Assembly (NCBI GenBank): GCA_013151975.1
Contig: JAADHG010000150.1
Location: 1 to 7,941, forward strand
Direction: 5' to 3'
DNA from: Chlorobiota bacterium
GTDB taxonomy: Bacteria > Bacteroidota > Bacteroidia > Flavobacteriales > Flavobacteriaceae
DNA length: 7,941 nt
Shown: positions 1-7,011 of the stretch, piece by piece
Layout: every line of letters begins with the position of its first letter
How positions within the stretch are numbered: position 1 is the first letter of the stretch
The notes under the pieces: generated by a model
Told to the model about the DNA's origin: nothing
Seen by the model: the letters and a program-made list of their open reading frames with translations, nothing else
Database searches by the model: none
Translations under genes and position numbers: made by a program

Positions 1-1586
1 TTGATACCATATTTTCCTTCATATTTATCATAATCATTAGGCTTTCCATCAGATATAAGAATTATCCATTTATTTTTAGTACTCCGCTTATCTAATAAAG
101 CCCCCGAATGGCGTAAAGCGGCACCTATTCGTGTATAACCACTTGGCTCAACAGCACCTACTTTAAACTTGGCTCTATTCCAATCTTCATCAAAATCTTT
201 AATGGCTATGTATGATGAATGGTTTCTTGTTTTGGAGTAAAAAGCATTAATAGAAAAATCAATGTTATATTCATCCAAAATTTCGCCAAATAAAATTGAC
301 ACTTGCTTTTCAACATCTATAACTCTATTTCCATTGGCATAACTATCGCTTGAAAGGCTTATATCTAAAAGCAATAGAATAGACAAATCTTTTTCCTTTT
401 TTCGTTTAGAAAGATATATTTTTTCTGAAGGTGTGTGCCTAGAATTTACATCTACAAACAAATCAGTTATGGCATCTAAATCAAATTCTTCACCTTGTGT
501 TTGTCTGCGTTGTTGCAAGTATTTATTATTAACCGAACTCAGCATTTTTCGTAAACCAATTAACGTGGTTCTGTTTTTTAAAAGTGTTTCTTTATAGTAG
601 GGTATATTCGTTTTTAGTACTGTTTTTGGATATACTTTACAGAAATTCTCTTTATATTTTCGTTTGGAATACTCCCATTCATCATAGGTTAAATGATAAT
701 CATTAGTATTTGCTTCTTCACTTTCAGAGATGGTGGTGTTTTCAATAAAATCGGCTTGATAAACTGAATGCACTGTATCATCTACCCTTACCGTATATTT
801 CATATTCACTTCATCTAATGCATTAGAATGTTCTTCCAAATCGTCGTCTCCATCCATATCACGCCAGTTTCCACCAAACTCTTCAGCGGTTTCTACCTTT
901 TCAAATTGATGTTGTAATACGGCATCATCCAATTGTTTTTGGTCAATTTGAACAGAAATAATTTCTTCGACAGCTTTAGATTTTAAAATAGTTTTCTCCT
1001 GCTCATCAGAAGCTGTTTTTACTTTTTCGGTAAAGTTTTTTAGTTTTTTTTCTGAAGATTCTTCCAAGCTATTTCGCATCCATTTACCGTATAAAAATGT
1101 AACATCTGCTGCATCTTTTTCCTTGAATTTATCTTTATAAAATTGAATATATTTTTGATGATACGCTTTAGTTATTGGGAATTCTTTAAACAAATTATGC
1201 AATACCTTCCCAGAAGTTTCTTGTGCTTTTTGCTGTGACGCATTCAAATCATGTTCCAAAGTGTCGTTCCAGTTTAAGCCTAAGTTTTTTTGAATTGATA
1301 AATACAATACTCTAAAAAGATAAAAGGATACATTCTCTTTCTCTGATGAGAAATCAGCCATAACAGCAGGAAGAAAAAAATTATTATCCTTATATCCTCC
1401 TTCTCTTTCTGCTTCAAAAATTTCTATGGGTTTTCCTGTAATAGCTCTTGCAAATAGTGTTAACTTAGGTTTAACCTCACTCAAATTTACAGCATGAACT
1501 AAGCTAGCTTGCTTTTTCTTTTTTCGCCTTTTAAAATAATAAGCGAATTTTGTAAAAATATATTCATCAGGTTCAAACTCAAACAT
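1..1586 (-). CDS. norD: NorD, VWA-domain activator of nitric oxide reductase (3' end cut by window edge)
   Basis: The frame is open from an ATG at 1586-1584 to the window edge, giving 528 visible residues and no stop. A von Willebrand A domain begins near residue 400. It shows the metal-ion-dependent adhesion site: D408-x-S410-x-S412 in LLLLDISLSSDS, a threonine at 485 in GYTRIGAALRH, and D513 in IISDGKPNDYDKYEGKYG. That last stretch is characteristic of NorD. The N-terminal 400 residues are the less conserved NorD region, with a basic patch at 19-26 and an acidic stretch around 235-262. NorD proteins work with the AAA+ ATPase NorQ to activate NorCB, probably by helping load the non-heme iron; this role is known for the family, not visible here. 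The gene starts 15 bases after norQ ends, so the two are surely co-transcribed. Only the last part of the VWA domain appears to be missing, judged from usual NorD length. Confidence 0.93.
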   Translation of the reverse strand, partial: MFEFEPDEYIFTKFAYYFKRRKKKKQASLVHAVNLSEVKPKLTLFARAITGKPIEIFEAEREGGYKDNNFFLPAVMADFSSEKENVSFYLFRVLYLSIQKNLGLNWNDTLEHDLNASQQKAQETSGKVLHNLFKEFPITKAYHQKYIQFYKDKFKEKDAADVTFLYGKWMRNSLEESSEKKLKNFTEKVKTASDEQEKTILKSKAVEEIISVQIDQKQLDDAVLQHQFEKVETAEEFGGNWRDMDGDDDLEEHSNALDEVNMKYTVRVDDTVHSVYQADFIENTTISESEEANTNDYHLTYDEWEYSKRKYKENFCKVYPKTVLKTNIPYYKETLLKNRTTLIGLRKMLSSVNNKYLQQRRQTQGEEFDLDAITDLFVDVNSRHTPSEKIYLSKRKKEKDLSILLLLDISLSSDSYANGNRVIDVEKQVSILFGEILDEYNIDFSINAFYSKTRNHSSYIAIKDFDEDWNRAKFKVGAVEPSGYTRIGAALRHSGALLDKRSTKNKWIILISDGKPNDYDKYEGKYGI

Positions 1587-1601
1587 AGTAATAACAATAA
1601 T

Positions 1602-2441
1602 TTATATCATTAAATCACATAAGTCCTTGAGTGCTTGAACAACTTCAAGGTCATCCGATAACGGCTCAACTACTGCAACATGAACTGATAAACGTTTAGG
1701 TAATCCGCTATGAATTAATTTGGAAGCATCTACCAAAAGACGCGTAGAAACAGTTTCTGTTAAACCTAGTTCTGTTAAGTTTCTAATTTTTGTGGCAATA
1801 TTGACTAACTTTTTAGCGGTATTTATTTCTACATCGGTTTCATTTACAAGAATCTCAGCCTCAGATTTAGCATCAGGATAATCAAAAGACACTGCAACAA
1901 AACGTTGTCGTGTAGATGGCTTTAGCTCTTTAAACCCTCTTTGATATCCTGGATTAAAAGAGGCAACTAACATAAAATCCGGATGGGCTTTAATTGTTTC
2001 TCCTAGTTTATCAATATATAATTCGCGTCTATGATCGGTTAAAGAATGAACAGCTACAATAACGTCTGGTCGTGCTTCAGCAATTTCATCTAAATAAATA
2101 ATAGCGCCTTCTTTTACTGCTTTAGTTAAAGGTCCATCAATCCAGATAGTTTCTGCGCCTTTAATAATATAACGTCCAATTAAATCGGTTGACGAAGTTT
2201 CTTCATGACAGGAAATGGTAATTAATGCTTTTTTTAAATGATATGCCATAAACTCCACAAAACGTGTCTTTCCAGTTCCCGTTGGTCCTTTAAGCAATAT
2301 TGGAATCTTATTTTTATATGCATGTTCAAAAACATCTATCTCCTTTGCCGTAGATTTATAAAACGGTTTGGAGTGTTGCGTATTAGATTCCTTAACAAAT
2401 AACGACTCGATTCCTGTGGTATGATTTATGATACGTGTCAT
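1602..2441 (-). CDS. norQ: NorQ, MoxR-family AAA+ ATPase for nitric oxide reductase activation
   Basis: This 279-residue protein is a single AAA+ module of the CbbQ/NirQ/NorQ group. The Walker A motif GPTGTGKT lies at residues 52-59 and Walker B (IIYLDEI) at 114-120 with D118 and E119. A sensor-1 asparagine is at N163 in ASFNPGYQ, and arginines 178 and 180 in KPSTRQRF are candidates for the arginine finger. The C-terminal third is the helical lid typical of the family. NorQ acts in the cytoplasm as a hexameric ring that pairs with the VWA protein NorD to remodel and activate NorCB. The pairing is supported here by norD starting 15 bases downstream. The ATG at 2441 gives a normal family length. 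The gap to norB upstream is 129 bases and contains a long inverted repeat, so norQD may be expressed at a different level from norCB. Other MoxR ATPases look similar, but the nor context decides the assignment. Confidence 0.95.
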   Translation of the reverse strand: MTRIINHTTGIESLFVKESNTQHSKPFYKSTAKEIDVFEHAYKNKIPILLKGPTGTGKTRFVEFMAYHLKKALITISCHEETSSTDLIGRYIIKGAETIWIDGPLTKAVKEGAIIYLDEIAEARPDVIVAVHSLTDHRRELYIDKLGETIKAHPDFMLVASFNPGYQRGFKELKPSTRQRFVAVSFDYPDAKSEAEILVNETDVEINTAKKLVNIATKIRNLTELGLTETVSTRLLVDASKLIHSGLPKRLSVHVAVVEPLSDDLEVVQALKDLCDLMI

Positions 2442-2459
2442 ATATTAAAAATTAAATTA

Positions 2460-2553
2460 AAGAAAATCTAAAAGAACTATTGAAAACACAATTTTCATTA
2501 TTACTGTTTAAAACACACAGATATAATATATTCTAATTCTTTTAGATTTTCTT
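2460..2553. repeat. perfect 17-base inverted repeat between norB and norQ
   Basis: Bases 2460-2476 (AAGAAAATCTAAAAGAA) are the exact reverse complement of 2537-2553. They enclose 60 bases that hold a smaller hairpin (TGAAAA at 2481-2486 with TTTTCA at 2492-2497). The unit fills most of the 129-base norB-norQ gap. Transcribed from the minus strand it would form a long A/U-rich stem 17-18 bases after the norB stop and 18 bases before the norQ start. It could be an mRNA processing or attenuation structure, or a small MITE-like insertion. TTAA occurs next to each arm but out of register by one base, so I do not claim a target-site duplication. The repeat is certain; its role is unknown. Confidence 0.8.
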
Positions 2554-2570
2554 AAAAAAAGCCACTATAG

Positions 2571-3902
2571 TTAGCTCTCTAAAGCTTCATCTGTTGGTCG
2601 TCCATGTTTTACAAAATCTATCATATACAATATAACTCCTGTTGTAAACAATGTTGCACAAATAATTAATACATAAAAATGAACTTGGATTTCTTTTTGA
2701 ACTTCCATAAATTCAATTTTCATTATACGTTCCATATAAACTTGAGCAACACCTGCAACACCAAAAGCTACAGTCATTCCAATCATACCAATATTTGACA
2801 ACCAAAATGCAGCTCTACCTCGTGTACTTTGGTATAACTTTCTTCCAGTCATGTTTGGTAAACTATAACTAATTATTGCTAAAACAATCATTGCATAAGC
2901 ACCCCAAAAAGCCAAATGAGCATGCATTGCTGTTACAAGAGTTCCATGTGTATATAAATTTGTTTGTGGTAAAGTATGAGCAAAACCTAATAATCCTGCA
3001 CCTACAAACGATACTATTGCAGCACCTAATGTCCAGTATAATGCTAATTTGTTAGGATGTTTTTTCTCTCCTTTTCTATACATATTTACCGCAAATAAAG
3101 CCATAGCTAAGAACGCTAATGGTTCTAGAGCTGAAAAGATTCCTCCAACAACTAACCAAATTTTGTTAACACCAATATAATAGTAATGATGGCCTGTACC
3201 TAAAACTCCTGAAAGGAACGTTAAGCCTACGATAACATATAACCATTTCTCTATAACTTCTCTATCTACTCCAGTAAGTTTAATTAATAAGAAAGACAGA
3301 ATACCTCCCATTATTAATTCCCAAACACCTTCAACCCAAAGATGAACAACCCACCATCTAAAAAAGGAATCTAACACTTGGCTGTCAAAGAAAATCATAC
3401 CTGGCAAATACAATAATGCTGCAAATAATAAGCCCATAGAAAGTACTAGAGCTGTTGTTGTTCTACGCTTTCCTTTAAATAGCGTTACTAAAATAATCCC
3501 TAAAAACAACAAAACATTTGCAACTACTAAATAATCAAGTCCTCTAGGGATTTCTAAAAATTTACGCCCTTCCCAAATATTAAAGTGAAAACCAATAATT
3601 GCGGCAACAGCCACCAGAGCTAAACTAATAAGTTGTACATAAGCGAGCTTTACACTTACTAACTCACGTTGTGCCTCTTCTGGAATAATATAATATGCTG
3701 CACCCATAAAACCTGATAATAACCAAACAACTAATAGGTTAAGGTGAACTGCTTTTGCTGTATTAAAAGGAATAATATTATGCAGACCATCAAATCCTGC
3801 ATGTGCAAATCCCATAATAAATCCATATATAATTTGCAACCCAAACAACACCATTGAAAGGGCAAAAAACCAATATGCTACTTTTTGTGATTTATATTTC
3901 AT
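2571..3902 (-). CDS. norB: NorB, catalytic subunit of cytochrome c-dependent nitric oxide reductase
   Basis: NorB is the membrane subunit that reduces 2 NO to N2O at a heme b3/non-heme iron centre. The 443-residue product is strongly hydrophobic, with about twelve membrane segments. All ligands known from the Pseudomonas aeruginosa enzyme can be placed. Low-spin heme b: H53 (AVHLNLLVVW) and H329. Heme b3: H327 (MHAHLAFWG). FeB: H187 and E191 (WWVVHLWVEGVWE), H238 and H239 (GTGHHYYYIG). The functional glutamates E195 and E260 (SALEP) are also present. From H187 on, the offset to Pseudomonas numbering is a constant 20, so no gaps fall within the core. There is no N-terminal cytochrome c or quinol-oxidising extension, and norC lies 12 bases upstream, so this is cNOR rather than qNOR. 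Automatic pipelines may label it a cbb3-type oxidase subunit I, but the FeB glutamates (E191, E195) exclude that. The ATG at 3902 gives the normal N terminus. Confidence 0.97.
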   Translation of the reverse strand: MKYKSQKVAYWFFALSMVLFGLQIIYGFIMGFAHAGFDGLHNIIPFNTAKAVHLNLLVVWLLSGFMGAAYYIIPEEAQRELVSVKLAYVQLISLALVAVAAIIGFHFNIWEGRKFLEIPRGLDYLVVANVLLFLGIILVTLFKGKRRTTTALVLSMGLLFAALLYLPGMIFFDSQVLDSFFRWWVVHLWVEGVWELIMGGILSFLLIKLTGVDREVIEKWLYVIVGLTFLSGVLGTGHHYYYIGVNKIWLVVGGIFSALEPLAFLAMALFAVNMYRKGEKKHPNKLALYWTLGAAIVSFVGAGLLGFAHTLPQTNLYTHGTLVTAMHAHLAFWGAYAMIVLAIISYSLPNMTGRKLYQSTRGRAAFWLSNIGMIGMTVAFGVAGVAQVYMERIMKIEFMEVQKEIQVHFYVLIICATLFTTGVILYMIDFVKHGRPTDEALES

Positions 3903-3914
3903 AATATTTTAAGT

Positions 3915-4355
3915 TTAGTTATCGATTTTATCTTTTGCTAATGGCGAAACAATAGTCTCAAATCCGTTAAGGTCTATGTTACCTATCCAATCAAAGAATG
4001 CTATTAAATCTTCTGCTTCTTCTTTAGAAAAACCGTAAGCAACCATTTTTCTTCCATTAGGTTCCCACGGTATAGGAGTCATTAAAACGGCTTTTATATA
4101 ACCTTTTCCTCTTCGGTCAATTACTTTAGTTAACTCTGGTGCATAATAACCACCTTCTCCTAAAAGTGTATGGCATCCCATACAATTATTAGACTCCCAT
4201 AATTTTTTTCCTCGAACAACTTGTTCGGTAATATTCTCTCGATTGGTCTGATCTTGGCTTTTACTTAAAGAAAACACTGTTAATCCTATAAATATTAAGA
4301 ATGTAATTAAAGTGCCTCCTAGAAAAAAAGCGCGTGCTTGTTTTTTTGATAGCAT
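3915..4355 (-). CDS. norC: NorC, membrane-anchored cytochrome c subunit of nitric oxide reductase
   Basis: The 146-residue protein has one N-terminal membrane anchor (about residues 9-30, after the basic start MLSKKQAR) and a periplasmic mono-heme cytochrome c domain. The heme site is C58-N-x-G-C61-H62 in NNCMGCHTLLGEGGYYAPEL; the GEGGYYAPEL stretch is typical of NorC. M104 in GRKMVAYGF is the expected sixth heme ligand. NorC takes electrons from periplasmic c-type cytochromes or similar donors and passes them to heme b of NorB. Its length is normal for the family. It is the first gene of the nor run: norB follows after 12 bases, while 168 bases separate it from nrdD upstream. That gap carries a promoter-like element and a large dyad, so transcription of norCBQD probably begins there. 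The ATG at 4355 leaves a compact, correctly placed anchor. Confidence 0.96.
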   Translation of the reverse strand: MLSKKQARAFFLGGTLITFLIFIGLTVFSLSKSQDQTNRENITEQVVRGKKLWESNNCMGCHTLLGEGGYYAPELTKVIDRRGKGYIKAVLMTPIPWEPNGRKMVAYGFSKEEAEDLIAFFDWIGNIDLNGFETIVSPLAKDKIDN

Positions 4356-4405
4356 GTGTTAGAAATTTTAGGTTAATATAAAAAAGATATTTTTGTCTTT
4401 TAATA

Positions 4406-4413
4406 CAAAAGTA
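4406..4413 (-). promoter_or_regulatory. putative Bacteroidota -7 promoter element for norC
   Basis: Read on the minus strand, 4413 to 4406 is TACTTTTG, an exact match to the TAnnTTTG -7 element used by the Bacteroidota primary sigma factor. It is the only exact match in the nrdD-norC gap and would give a leader of roughly 45 bases before the norC ATG. No TTG -33 box is seen at the expected distance; the downstream arm of the 4432-4460 dyad lies there instead. That arrangement suits an activator-dependent promoter. Short AT-rich motifs do occur by chance, so confidence is moderate. Confidence 0.45.
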
Positions 4414-4431
4414 TATGCGTCGTTTATTTAA

Positions 4432-4460
4432 AAACATGATTTATGTCATAAGTCATGTTT
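4432..4460. promoter_or_regulatory. 29-base near-perfect dyad upstream of norC, candidate operator
   Basis: The sequence is symmetrical about base 4446. Outer arms AAACATGA (4432-4439) and TCATGTTT (4453-4460) pair perfectly, and the inner core TTATGTCATAA (4441-4451) is a perfect odd palindrome. Of 14 base pairs only one (4440/4452) fails. The centre lies about 45 bases upstream of the start site inferred from the -7 element, close to where class II Crp/Fnr-type activators bind. The inner 23 bases also have the 11-1-11 layout of Rrf2-family (NsrR-like) sites. The bases match neither the FNR consensus TTGAT-N4-ATCAA nor the usual NsrR consensus, so the regulator is not assigned. A role in NO- or oxygen-responsive control of norCBQD is inference from position. 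Confidence 0.6.
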
Positions 4461-4523
4461 AAAATTAAATTGATTTTTTACCAAATAAACTTCAAAGTAA
4501 TAAATTATCAGGAAAGTGCAAAC

Positions 4524-6386
4524 CTAATTGATTACAGATTTAAGATTTACTTCTTCTTTAAGATACTTAGTTATTGTTGAAGCTCTGCTTTTTGCCAGAC
4601 TACTTTCAACTTGCTTACTGTGATAATATCTTAGTTGATGCTCTCTCTGACGACCAGAACTAAAGCTAGATACTCTTTTTAAATAACCTATAACACGAGT
4701 TGCATGATCTACATTTTTAGAGTTACACTTGCTACAACTATAAGACGTATGCTTATCAATATTTTCACAATCATTACAAATAGTGATTCTTATATTAAAA
4801 CAAAAATAATTACATCCTGCTGTTGCTGTTGCATGAATAAGCTTGATAAACCCTTCTTTATTTGGAGCTTCTTCTAGATTAAGATGAAGTGCTGAGCCGC
4901 CATCAAGATATTTTATTATCTCATTACCGTGTAAAATTATTTTGTCAAGTGTGTTAGTATTGGCATCTTCAACTTCATAGAAATAAGAGTTATAACATTT
5001 TCTAGGCACAAATAAACCATCTTCTTTATCCCATTTCGCGTTTTTAATTCCTAAATTTTCAGCAGGAACAAATTCTGTGTTAAACATATATCCATATTTT
5101 TTCTTTGCAAGTTTGTTTTCATCATAAATTGCTTTTAAATGTGTGTTTACAAATGCTTTGTATTTTTCATTATTACCTACTTGTATTCCTTGGCTTTCTG
5201 CGGCTTCAACCATACCATTAATTCCAATAGTTAAAAATTGCTTATCTAAGGTTATAAATCCTGCTTTATATACAGGTAACATTCCAGCAGCTTCATATTC
5301 ATCAATCAATTTTCTATAAGCTACTTGATACTTATGAATTTTCTGTACTTCTGTAACTATATCTGCACCTTTTTGCACCAGCCTGTTCATGTTTAATGTA
5401 ATTACGTTTATAGACCCAGTTGCCACACCTCCTGCTCCTAGTGAATAACTAAATGTGTTATCACTAATTTCACTTCGTAATCTGCAACAAGAGGCTAAAC
5501 TATCTGCATTTTCAGATTGGTATATAAAAAATGAATTGCCTTCACTCAATTCTTGGGCACACATTTCGGTAAAATCAGTATCTACCGGTTTCCCGTCTTT
5601 AACTAACATGGCTGCGGTAACAACTGGAAATGTGAGGATGGCTTTATTACGCTCTTCATTAAACCATTTCATAAAATACTTTTGTATTTTTTTTAGGCTT
5701 TCCCATTTTGGTTTAGTCATATCTGGAAATACAAAATCTCCAAACATACTATTAAAATAAAGCTCATCATATAATGAGATATTCCAAAACACAGACTGGT
5801 ATCCTCTTGCTGCAGCGGGTTGATTTACTGCATATACAACGTGCTGTAAATGATTTGCTATTAATTTTTGATTTGTTTCTAAATAATCTTCACCATAATC
5901 TTTAGAAGCGAAATAATCAAAATACATTAAGAATTCTACAGTTGCTAGTGCACCTGCAAATTGTGAACTAATGGCGAAAACTAAATTTACAAATTCACCA
6001 CAAAAACTTTCTAAATGTTTTGGTGCTCTACTCTCTCCTCCAATTTTGGTTAAGCCATCAAATAAAAATGGGTACATACTAATAGACACACAATAAGGCT
6101 TAAGTGATGTTTCATCATGCACATAAATTTCATGCGACTCTATTTGACGCGTATATTCATTGGCTAATTCCTCGCCAAACAGAAATGCAATTTTTCGCTT
6201 TACTAAAGCACGATTAACTTGAATGTTTATATCCTTATTTAATTCTGCTTCCATTGTGGCAATGTTCTTTGAAGTTACATTGGCATTGGCATCTACTTTA
6301 GAACCATCGGCAGCATTTGATGAATTAATATAATGATCAATAAAATTTATCTTTTTTGTTACTTGAGTGTCAGTTAGTCTTATCAT
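4524..6386 (-). CDS. nrdD: NrdD, anaerobic (class III) ribonucleoside-triphosphate reductase
   Basis: This 620-residue glycyl-radical enzyme reduces ribonucleoside triphosphates to deoxynucleotides in the absence of oxygen. The C-terminal radical loop is RVIGY at 564-568, with G567 as the radical residue. It is preceded by the zinc site C537-x2-C540-x10-C551-x2-C554. Catalytic cysteine candidates are C99 in PYCVSISMYPFLFDGL, matching C79 of phage T4 NrdD, and C301 (next to C300) in LASCCRLRSE, matching T4 C290. The protein is close in length to T4 NrdD. It begins almost directly with the core domain, so no ATP-cone is present, unlike the E. coli enzyme of about 712 residues. The ATG at 6386 lies 5 bases after the nrdG stop, which fixes the start and indicates one transcript. 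NrdD depends on NrdG to form its radical and is destroyed by oxygen, so it points to growth in low-oxygen conditions. The stop is TAG. Confidence 0.97.
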   Translation of the reverse strand: MIRLTDTQVTKKINFIDHYINSSNAADGSKVDANANVTSKNIATMEAELNKDINIQVNRALVKRKIAFLFGEELANEYTRQIESHEIYVHDETSLKPYCVSISMYPFLFDGLTKIGGESRAPKHLESFCGEFVNLVFAISSQFAGALATVEFLMYFDYFASKDYGEDYLETNQKLIANHLQHVVYAVNQPAAARGYQSVFWNISLYDELYFNSMFGDFVFPDMTKPKWESLKKIQKYFMKWFNEERNKAILTFPVVTAAMLVKDGKPVDTDFTEMCAQELSEGNSFFIYQSENADSLASCCRLRSEISDNTFSYSLGAGGVATGSINVITLNMNRLVQKGADIVTEVQKIHKYQVAYRKLIDEYEAAGMLPVYKAGFITLDKQFLTIGINGMVEAAESQGIQVGNNEKYKAFVNTHLKAIYDENKLAKKKYGYMFNTEFVPAENLGIKNAKWDKEDGLFVPRKCYNSYFYEVEDANTNTLDKIILHGNEIIKYLDGGSALHLNLEEAPNKEGFIKLIHATATAGCNYFCFNIRITICNDCENIDKHTSYSCSKCNSKNVDHATRVIGYLKRVSSFSSGRQREHQLRYYHSKQVESSLAKSRASTITKYLKEEVNLKSVIN

Positions 6387-6391
6387 AAGGT

Positions 6392-6841
6392 TTAGTTTTT
6401 AGTAAATAAGTAGTTGAGTGTTTTATTAGTTTTTACGTCTATAAATTTCTGATTTGTTGTTTTACTGTTTAGTCCTCCTAAATGTTGCTTCCATTTCCCC
6501 GTTTTAATCCAAGTAAGCTGATTCAAAATCGTTTTAGAAACCTGTTTTTCTCCAGTATAAAGACAAGTTTTATAGGCTTTATTATTTGCTAACTTTAAGA
6601 AGGATTCGAGCTCTCTCTGATGCCATTCACCTCCCATAAACAGGACACAAGTTGCCAAATTACTATATTGATTAAGTATATTTTCAAAGCGTTCTTTAGA
6701 GAGTATAGTACCACTTCCTTCTTTCCATAAAAAGGGAGAATGGCATCCTTTACACTGTAAAGGACATCCTGAAATAGAGAAACAAAGACTTACTTCCCCA
6801 GGTACTTCTTGGAGTACTACTTGAAAATCGTAACAATACAT
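6392..6841 (-). CDS. nrdG: NrdG, radical-SAM activase of anaerobic ribonucleotide reductase
   Basis: The 149-residue protein carries the radical-SAM cluster motif C26-x3-C30-x2-C33 in GCPLQCKGCHSPFLW, whose three cysteines hold a [4Fe-4S] cluster. A glycine-rich SAM-contact motif follows in LFMGGEW (69-73), and CLYTG lies at 93-97. These are standard NrdG features, and the length is close to the roughly 155 residues of E. coli and T4 NrdG. NrdG cleaves S-adenosylmethionine to abstract a hydrogen from NrdD G567, giving the glycyl radical. Here nrdG comes first and nrdD second, 5 bases apart; many bacteria have the reverse order. The ATG at 6841 is the natural start. Immediately upstream lies a 10-base inverted repeat that could fold over the ribosome-entry region. 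No exact TAnnTTTG element is visible in the 170 bases upstream, so transcription may come from a weak promoter or read through from metG. Confidence 0.96.
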   Translation of the reverse strand: MYCYDFQVVLQEVPGEVSLCFSISGCPLQCKGCHSPFLWKEGSGTILSKERFENILNQYSNLATCVLFMGGEWHQRELESFLKLANNKAYKTCLYTGEKQVSKTILNQLTWIKTGKWKQHLGGLNSKTTNQKFIDVKTNKTLNYLFTKN

Positions 6842-6845
6842 GAAA

Positions 6846-6873
6846 TTATAAAAGACTATTTAATCTTTTATAA
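6846..6873. repeat. 10-base inverted repeat abutting the nrdG start
   Basis: TTATAAAAGA (6846-6855) and TCTTTTATAA (6864-6873) are perfect reverse complements with an 8-base spacer. The element ends only 4 bases before the nrdG ATG on the minus strand. In mRNA it would be a hairpin covering the ribosome-entry region; in DNA it could be a repressor site overlapping the leader. Both are inference. The arms are A/T-rich, with one G/C pair each, so the fold would be weak. Confidence 0.5.
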
Positions 6874-6888
6874 AAATAACTAGTATTT

Positions 6889-6955
6889 ATAATTATTTTC
6901 AGCAATAAATTTTTAGTTATTAAAAATGTTATTAACAGGTGAAGAAAATAATTAT
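6889..6955. repeat. 12-base inverted repeat with nested 7-base repeat, metG-nrdG gap
   Basis: ATAATTATTTTC (6889-6900) is the exact reverse complement of 6944-6955. Inside the 43-base spacer, ATTTTTA (6909-6915) pairs with TAAAAAT (6921-6927). Along with the hairpin next to nrdG this occupies most of the 170-base gap. No GC-rich stem followed by a T-run, as in a classical terminator, is present after the metG stop. The region is AT-rich enough that part of this symmetry may be chance. Confidence 0.4.
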
Positions 6956-7011
6956 TTAGAATTGATGTGTTCTTATTTTGAAGAAGCCCTCAAGTAAGTG
7001 AGAGTTACAAT

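Noticed and set aside
4432..4460. Reading the dyad as a classical FNR/DNR box or a transcription terminator of nrdD
   Set aside because: It lacks TTGAT-N4-ATCAA spacing and sequence, and the pairing continues to the centre with no hairpin loop and no following T-run typical of a terminator.
5455..5760. Open frame of 101 codons on the plus strand inside nrdD
   Set aside because: It lies wholly antisense to a strongly conserved nrdD segment that includes the C300-C301 active-site region and has no recognisable protein features.
6926..6997. Plus-strand 23-codon frame beginning MLLTGEENNYLELM
   Set aside because: Its composition looks protein-like, but it is very short, overlaps an arm of the 6889-6955 inverted repeat and has no visible promoter or known family. 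Conservation in relatives would be needed to revive it.
6970..7011. Possible metG terminator hairpin around CTCAAGTAAGTGAG
   Set aside because: The stem is only 4 bases and is not followed by a T-run on the minus strand, so it does not support a terminator call.
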